Positions 5,579-7,105 of a stretch of DNA of 7,105 bases are shown here, in pieces. Position 1 is the stretch's first letter. Each line of letters begins with the position of its first letter. The stretch is taken from assembly GCA_035547915.1 (NCBI GenBank), contig DASZTS010000092.1:1-7105 (forward strand), written 5' to 3'. This DNA is from DASSFG01 sp035547915. Its GTDB lineage: Bacteria; Planctomycetota; Planctomycetia; Pirellulales; JAICIG01. Below the pieces are notes generated by a model that worked only from the letters and a program-made list of their open reading frames with translations, ran no database searches and was not told the origin of the DNA. The position numbers and the translations under genes are program-made.

Positions 5579-6844
5579 ATGGTTTCCGGCACGAATTCGT
5601 GGTGGTGCAGCAGCGCGTGGTGCCGCCGTGGTGCGATGGCGGTCGCGGCGATTTGTCTGTTGGCGTCGGGTTCGGCACGCGGCGAGTCGCCGGCGGAGGG
5701 AAGCCAACGACGTCGCTGGTACGATCCTCGTCGATACGTGGAACGCCTGATGAAGGAGGCCGACGAGGTGCGCCACCTCGAGATCGTCGAATCGCTAACG
5801 GTCATGGCCCACGGCAAGATGCCGGGCGAGGGTACCGGGTGGTTCCACGGCGGGCAGGGCCGCTACGACTGGCAGTGGCTGGCCGACCACTACGATGCGA
5901 ACGACGACGATGAGATCGATAGCGACGAGTTTCCGCCCGCCGCCGCAGACCTGCTCGCCGGCCTGGATCGCGACCAGAACGGCAAGATCGAAGCCAAGGA
6001 CATGGATTGGTCGAGCGACGCCGAATACGTGAAGCAGATGTCGCAAACACGCCGACTCTTCGGCTCTATCGATCGCGACCGCAACGGCCAGGTGACGAAG
6101 GAAGAATGGCGCACATTCTTCGAGCGCACGGCCCTCGACGCCGACTCGATCACGCCCGACGATTTGCAGGCCGCCCTGTTTCCACCCGCGCCTCCCTCGA
6201 CCGGCAAGGAGCCGACGCCTCTCGACTTTCTGCGCGGTTTTGCCAGTGGGGAACTGGGATCGATCATGCAAGGGCCTTCCGTCGGCCGGCGTGCGCCCGA
6301 TTTCGAACTGGCCGACCACGAACATAAGGGGCGTATCCGATTGTCGCAGTTTTTTGGCAAGCAACCGGTGGTGCTGATCTTCGGCAGCTTCACGTGAGGC
6401 CCCTTCCGATCCCAGTTTGGGGTCCTCGAAGAGTTGCACCGCCGCTACGGCAAACACGCCACATTCCTCGCTGTCTATGTGCGTGAAGCGCACCCGGGCG
6501 ACGGCGCCTGGCCCCACGAGTTCAAAAACGAATCGGGCGGCCCGATCAATCAGCCCAAGCAGCTCGGCGAACGCGAAGGCGTGGCCAGCGAGTGCTCGAA
6601 GACACTGCACATCTCGATGCCCTTGCTCGTCGACGAGGTCGATGATCGCGTCGGCCGGGCCTACAGCGGCATGCCCGACCGGTTGTACGTGATTGACCGC
6701 CAGGGCCAGATCACCTACAAGGGCGGCCGCGGCCCCTTCGGCTTCAAACCCGGCGAAATGGAGCAAGCGCTGCTGATGACGCTCCTCGACGAGCAGCGCA
6801 ACGATTTACCCGCGGTCGCTGGAACGGATCATACCGAACCGTAA
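5579..6844 (+). CDS. EF-hand/iodothyronine-deiodinase-like fusion, probable selenoprotein
   Basis: A 421-residue exported protein if the internal TGA at 6395-6397 is selenocysteine (residue 273). Residues 1 to about 35 form a signal peptide (core AMAVAAICLLASG). Three canonical EF-hand loops follow: D106-E117 (DANDDDEIDSDE), D130-D141 (DRDQNGKIEAKD) and D165-E176 (DRDRNGQVTKEE); DADSITPDD at 187-195 is a degenerate fourth. From residue 237 a thioredoxin-fold domain begins (RRAPDFELADHEHKGRIRLS), reaching VVLIFGSFT-U-GPF, the deiodinase active-site pattern FGSxTUPxF. Deiodinase family marks continue after it: VYVREAHPGDGAW (Glu303, His305), INQPKQL, RLYVI and YKGGRGPFGF. The histidine of the IPQH motif in vertebrate type 3 deiodinase is Pro326 here. 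The native substrate is unknown; a peroxidase-like or dehalogenating reduction outside the cytoplasm is possible. Read without recoding, it would stop just before the redox residue and lack the rest of the domain. It is likely co-transcribed with the AhpD-like gene. Confidence 0.87.
6395..6397 (+). other. In-frame TGA, probable selenocysteine codon (TxxU-type deiodinase site)
   Basis: The codons read GGC AGC TTC ACG TGA GGC CCC TTC, giving G-S-F-T-U-G-P-F. This is exactly the selenocysteine position of iodothyronine deiodinases (FGSCTUPxF). The frame stays open for 148 further codons of clear deiodinase-family sequence, to TAA at 6842-6844, so this is neither a frameshift nor a natural C-terminus. 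Confidence 0.87.
6403..6431 (+). promoter_or_regulatory. Putative bacterial SECIS hairpin, deiodinase-like gene
   Basis: GAUCCC (6408-6413) pairs with GGGGUC (6419-6424) in a 6-bp upper stem (one U-G pair) closing the 5-nt loop AGUUU (6414-6418). A lower stem CUUC (6403-6406) with GAAG (6428-6431) extends it across a 1x3 internal loop. The apical loop begins 17 nt after the UGA and has G as its second base followed by U, meeting the bacterial SECIS description: short upper stem, small loop, G among the first two loop bases, loop about 16-37 nt from the UGA. It is the better of the two hairpins. Confidence 0.75.
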
Positions 6845-7050
6845 AACACGTCGACGAGGATTGTCGTCACTCTCGAGCGATGTGGACCAAGCATCGACGC
6901 GCTCAAGGGCCGACTACATCACCGTAGCGTAGCGCCGCTTATGAAAGTGAGCTGGAGATTAAATCCAATACCGTTCAATTGATCTAAGAGAATTCGCAGC
7001 CTCCTGCGACGATGGGGATGTCATAAGTCCCACGTAGCAAGGAGGCTGCG
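6845..7050. other. Intergenic region
   Basis: About 200 bp with no supported gene. After the TAA at 6842 there is only a weak possible hairpin (GACGA 6853-6857 with TCGTC 6864-6868) and no T-run, so no confident terminator. DNA from about 6955 to 6994 is AT-rich compared with the surroundings and may hold a promoter or mark a junction. The inverted repeat at 6994-7051 is listed separately. Confidence 0.5.
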
Positions 7051-7051
7051 A
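6994..7051. repeat. Perfect 12-bp inverted repeat over the ribosome binding site
   Basis: TCGCAGCCTCCT (6994-7005) is the exact reverse complement of AGGAGGCTGCGA (7040-7051). The right arm contains the AAGGAGG ribosome binding site (7039-7045) and ends on the A of ATG 7051. The 34-nt loop has its own small stem (TGGG 7013-7016 with CCCA 7029-7032). In RNA, the structure would hide the ribosome binding site. It could be a translational control hairpin or the subterminal repeat of a mobile element whose first gene starts at 7051; the window end prevents a decision. Confidence 0.75.
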
Positions 7052-7105
7052 TGAGTGTGATCGACAAGGATGCCGATGTCGCCGTGCGGTGGTCGACAGC
7101 GGAAC
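7051..7105 (+). CDS. Start of an unidentified gene, cut by window end
   Basis: ATG 7051 follows AAGGAGG (7039-7045) at a 5-nt spacing, the strongest ribosome binding site in the window, and the frame is open for 18 codons to the edge (MSVIDKDADVAVRWSTAE). No family can be assigned from so few residues. The hairpin over its ribosome binding site would fit either a regulated gene or an insertion-sequence gene kept weakly translated. Confidence 0.55.
   Translation, partial: MSVIDKDADVAVRWSTAE

Noticed and set aside
5239..6397. Explaining the two TGAs as pseudogene mutations or sequencing errors
   Set aside because: Two independent TGAs both landing on the single redox position of their families, with no other stop or frameshift in either gene and with a hairpin after each, is much less likely by chance than Sec coding. 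It remains possible until the Sec machinery is confirmed.
5795..6766. Minus-strand 323-codon open frame opposite the deiodinase-like gene
   Set aside because: It is antisense to EF-hand and deiodinase coding sequence; its openness across the TGA follows from codon bias and is not evidence of a gene.
6434..6844. Separate 136-residue gene from a TTG start
   Set aside because: It is the second half of the deiodinase-like domain, in frame with the first half across the TGA; no ribosome binding site precedes the TTG.
6941..6982. 13-codon open frame (MKVSWRLNP...) before the inverted repeat
   Set aside because: Too short, with no ribosome binding site, and nothing suggests a leader peptide.

Overview
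The window reads as chromosomal DNA of a planctomycete, probably Pirellulales-like. The DNA is GC-rich. Two consecutive genes encode DUF1559 pseudopilin-like proteins with the RRGFTLVELLVV prepilin signal, followed by a small lipoprotein, an arrangement typical of planctomycetes. A short Cys-containing secreted protein and EF-hand/redoxin fusions also fit that phylum. All supported genes are on the + strand; the minus-strand ORFs are shadows.

Layout: 1-263 upstream DNA without a supported gene; 264-662 small exported Cys-containing protein; 663-1042 non-coding, with an AT-rich leader before the next gene; 1043-2260 and 2393-3409 two DUF1559 proteins; 3441-3514 two stacked hairpins ending in a T-run (terminator or attenuator); 3548-3952 small lipoprotein; 3967-4134 a relic of a deiodinase-like C-terminal domain; 4219-5556 a two-repeat AhpD-like protein; 5579-6844 an EF-hand protein fused to an iodothyronine-deiodinase-like domain; 6845-7050 non-coding with a perfect 12-bp inverted repeat covering the ribosome binding site of a gene that starts at 7051 and runs off the window.

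The main result is that the last two complete genes each look broken by a TGA but probably are not. In the AhpD-like gene the TGA (5239-5241) falls at the second redox position of the CxxC motif (CFY-TGA-MGH). In the deiodinase-like gene the TGA (6395-6397) falls at the position of the deiodinase selenocysteine (FGSFT-TGA-GPF). In both, the frame is unchanged across the TGA and strong family similarity continues to a later stop. Both TGAs are followed by a foldable hairpin whose apical loop begins 16-17 nt downstream, as in bacterial SECIS elements. Ordinary genes here, and the AhpD-like gene itself, also end in TGA, so the code is not globally reassigned. I interpret the pair as a two-gene operon (22-bp gap) for two exported selenoproteins: a CxxU AhpD-like protein and a Ca-binding TxxU deiodinase-like protein. 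AhpD-like and deiodinase-like selenoproteins are known as families; the adjacent pair, the EF-hand fusion and the upstream deiodinase relic are what look unusual. The selenocysteine machinery (selA, selB, selC, selD) is not in the window, so the recoding is inferred.
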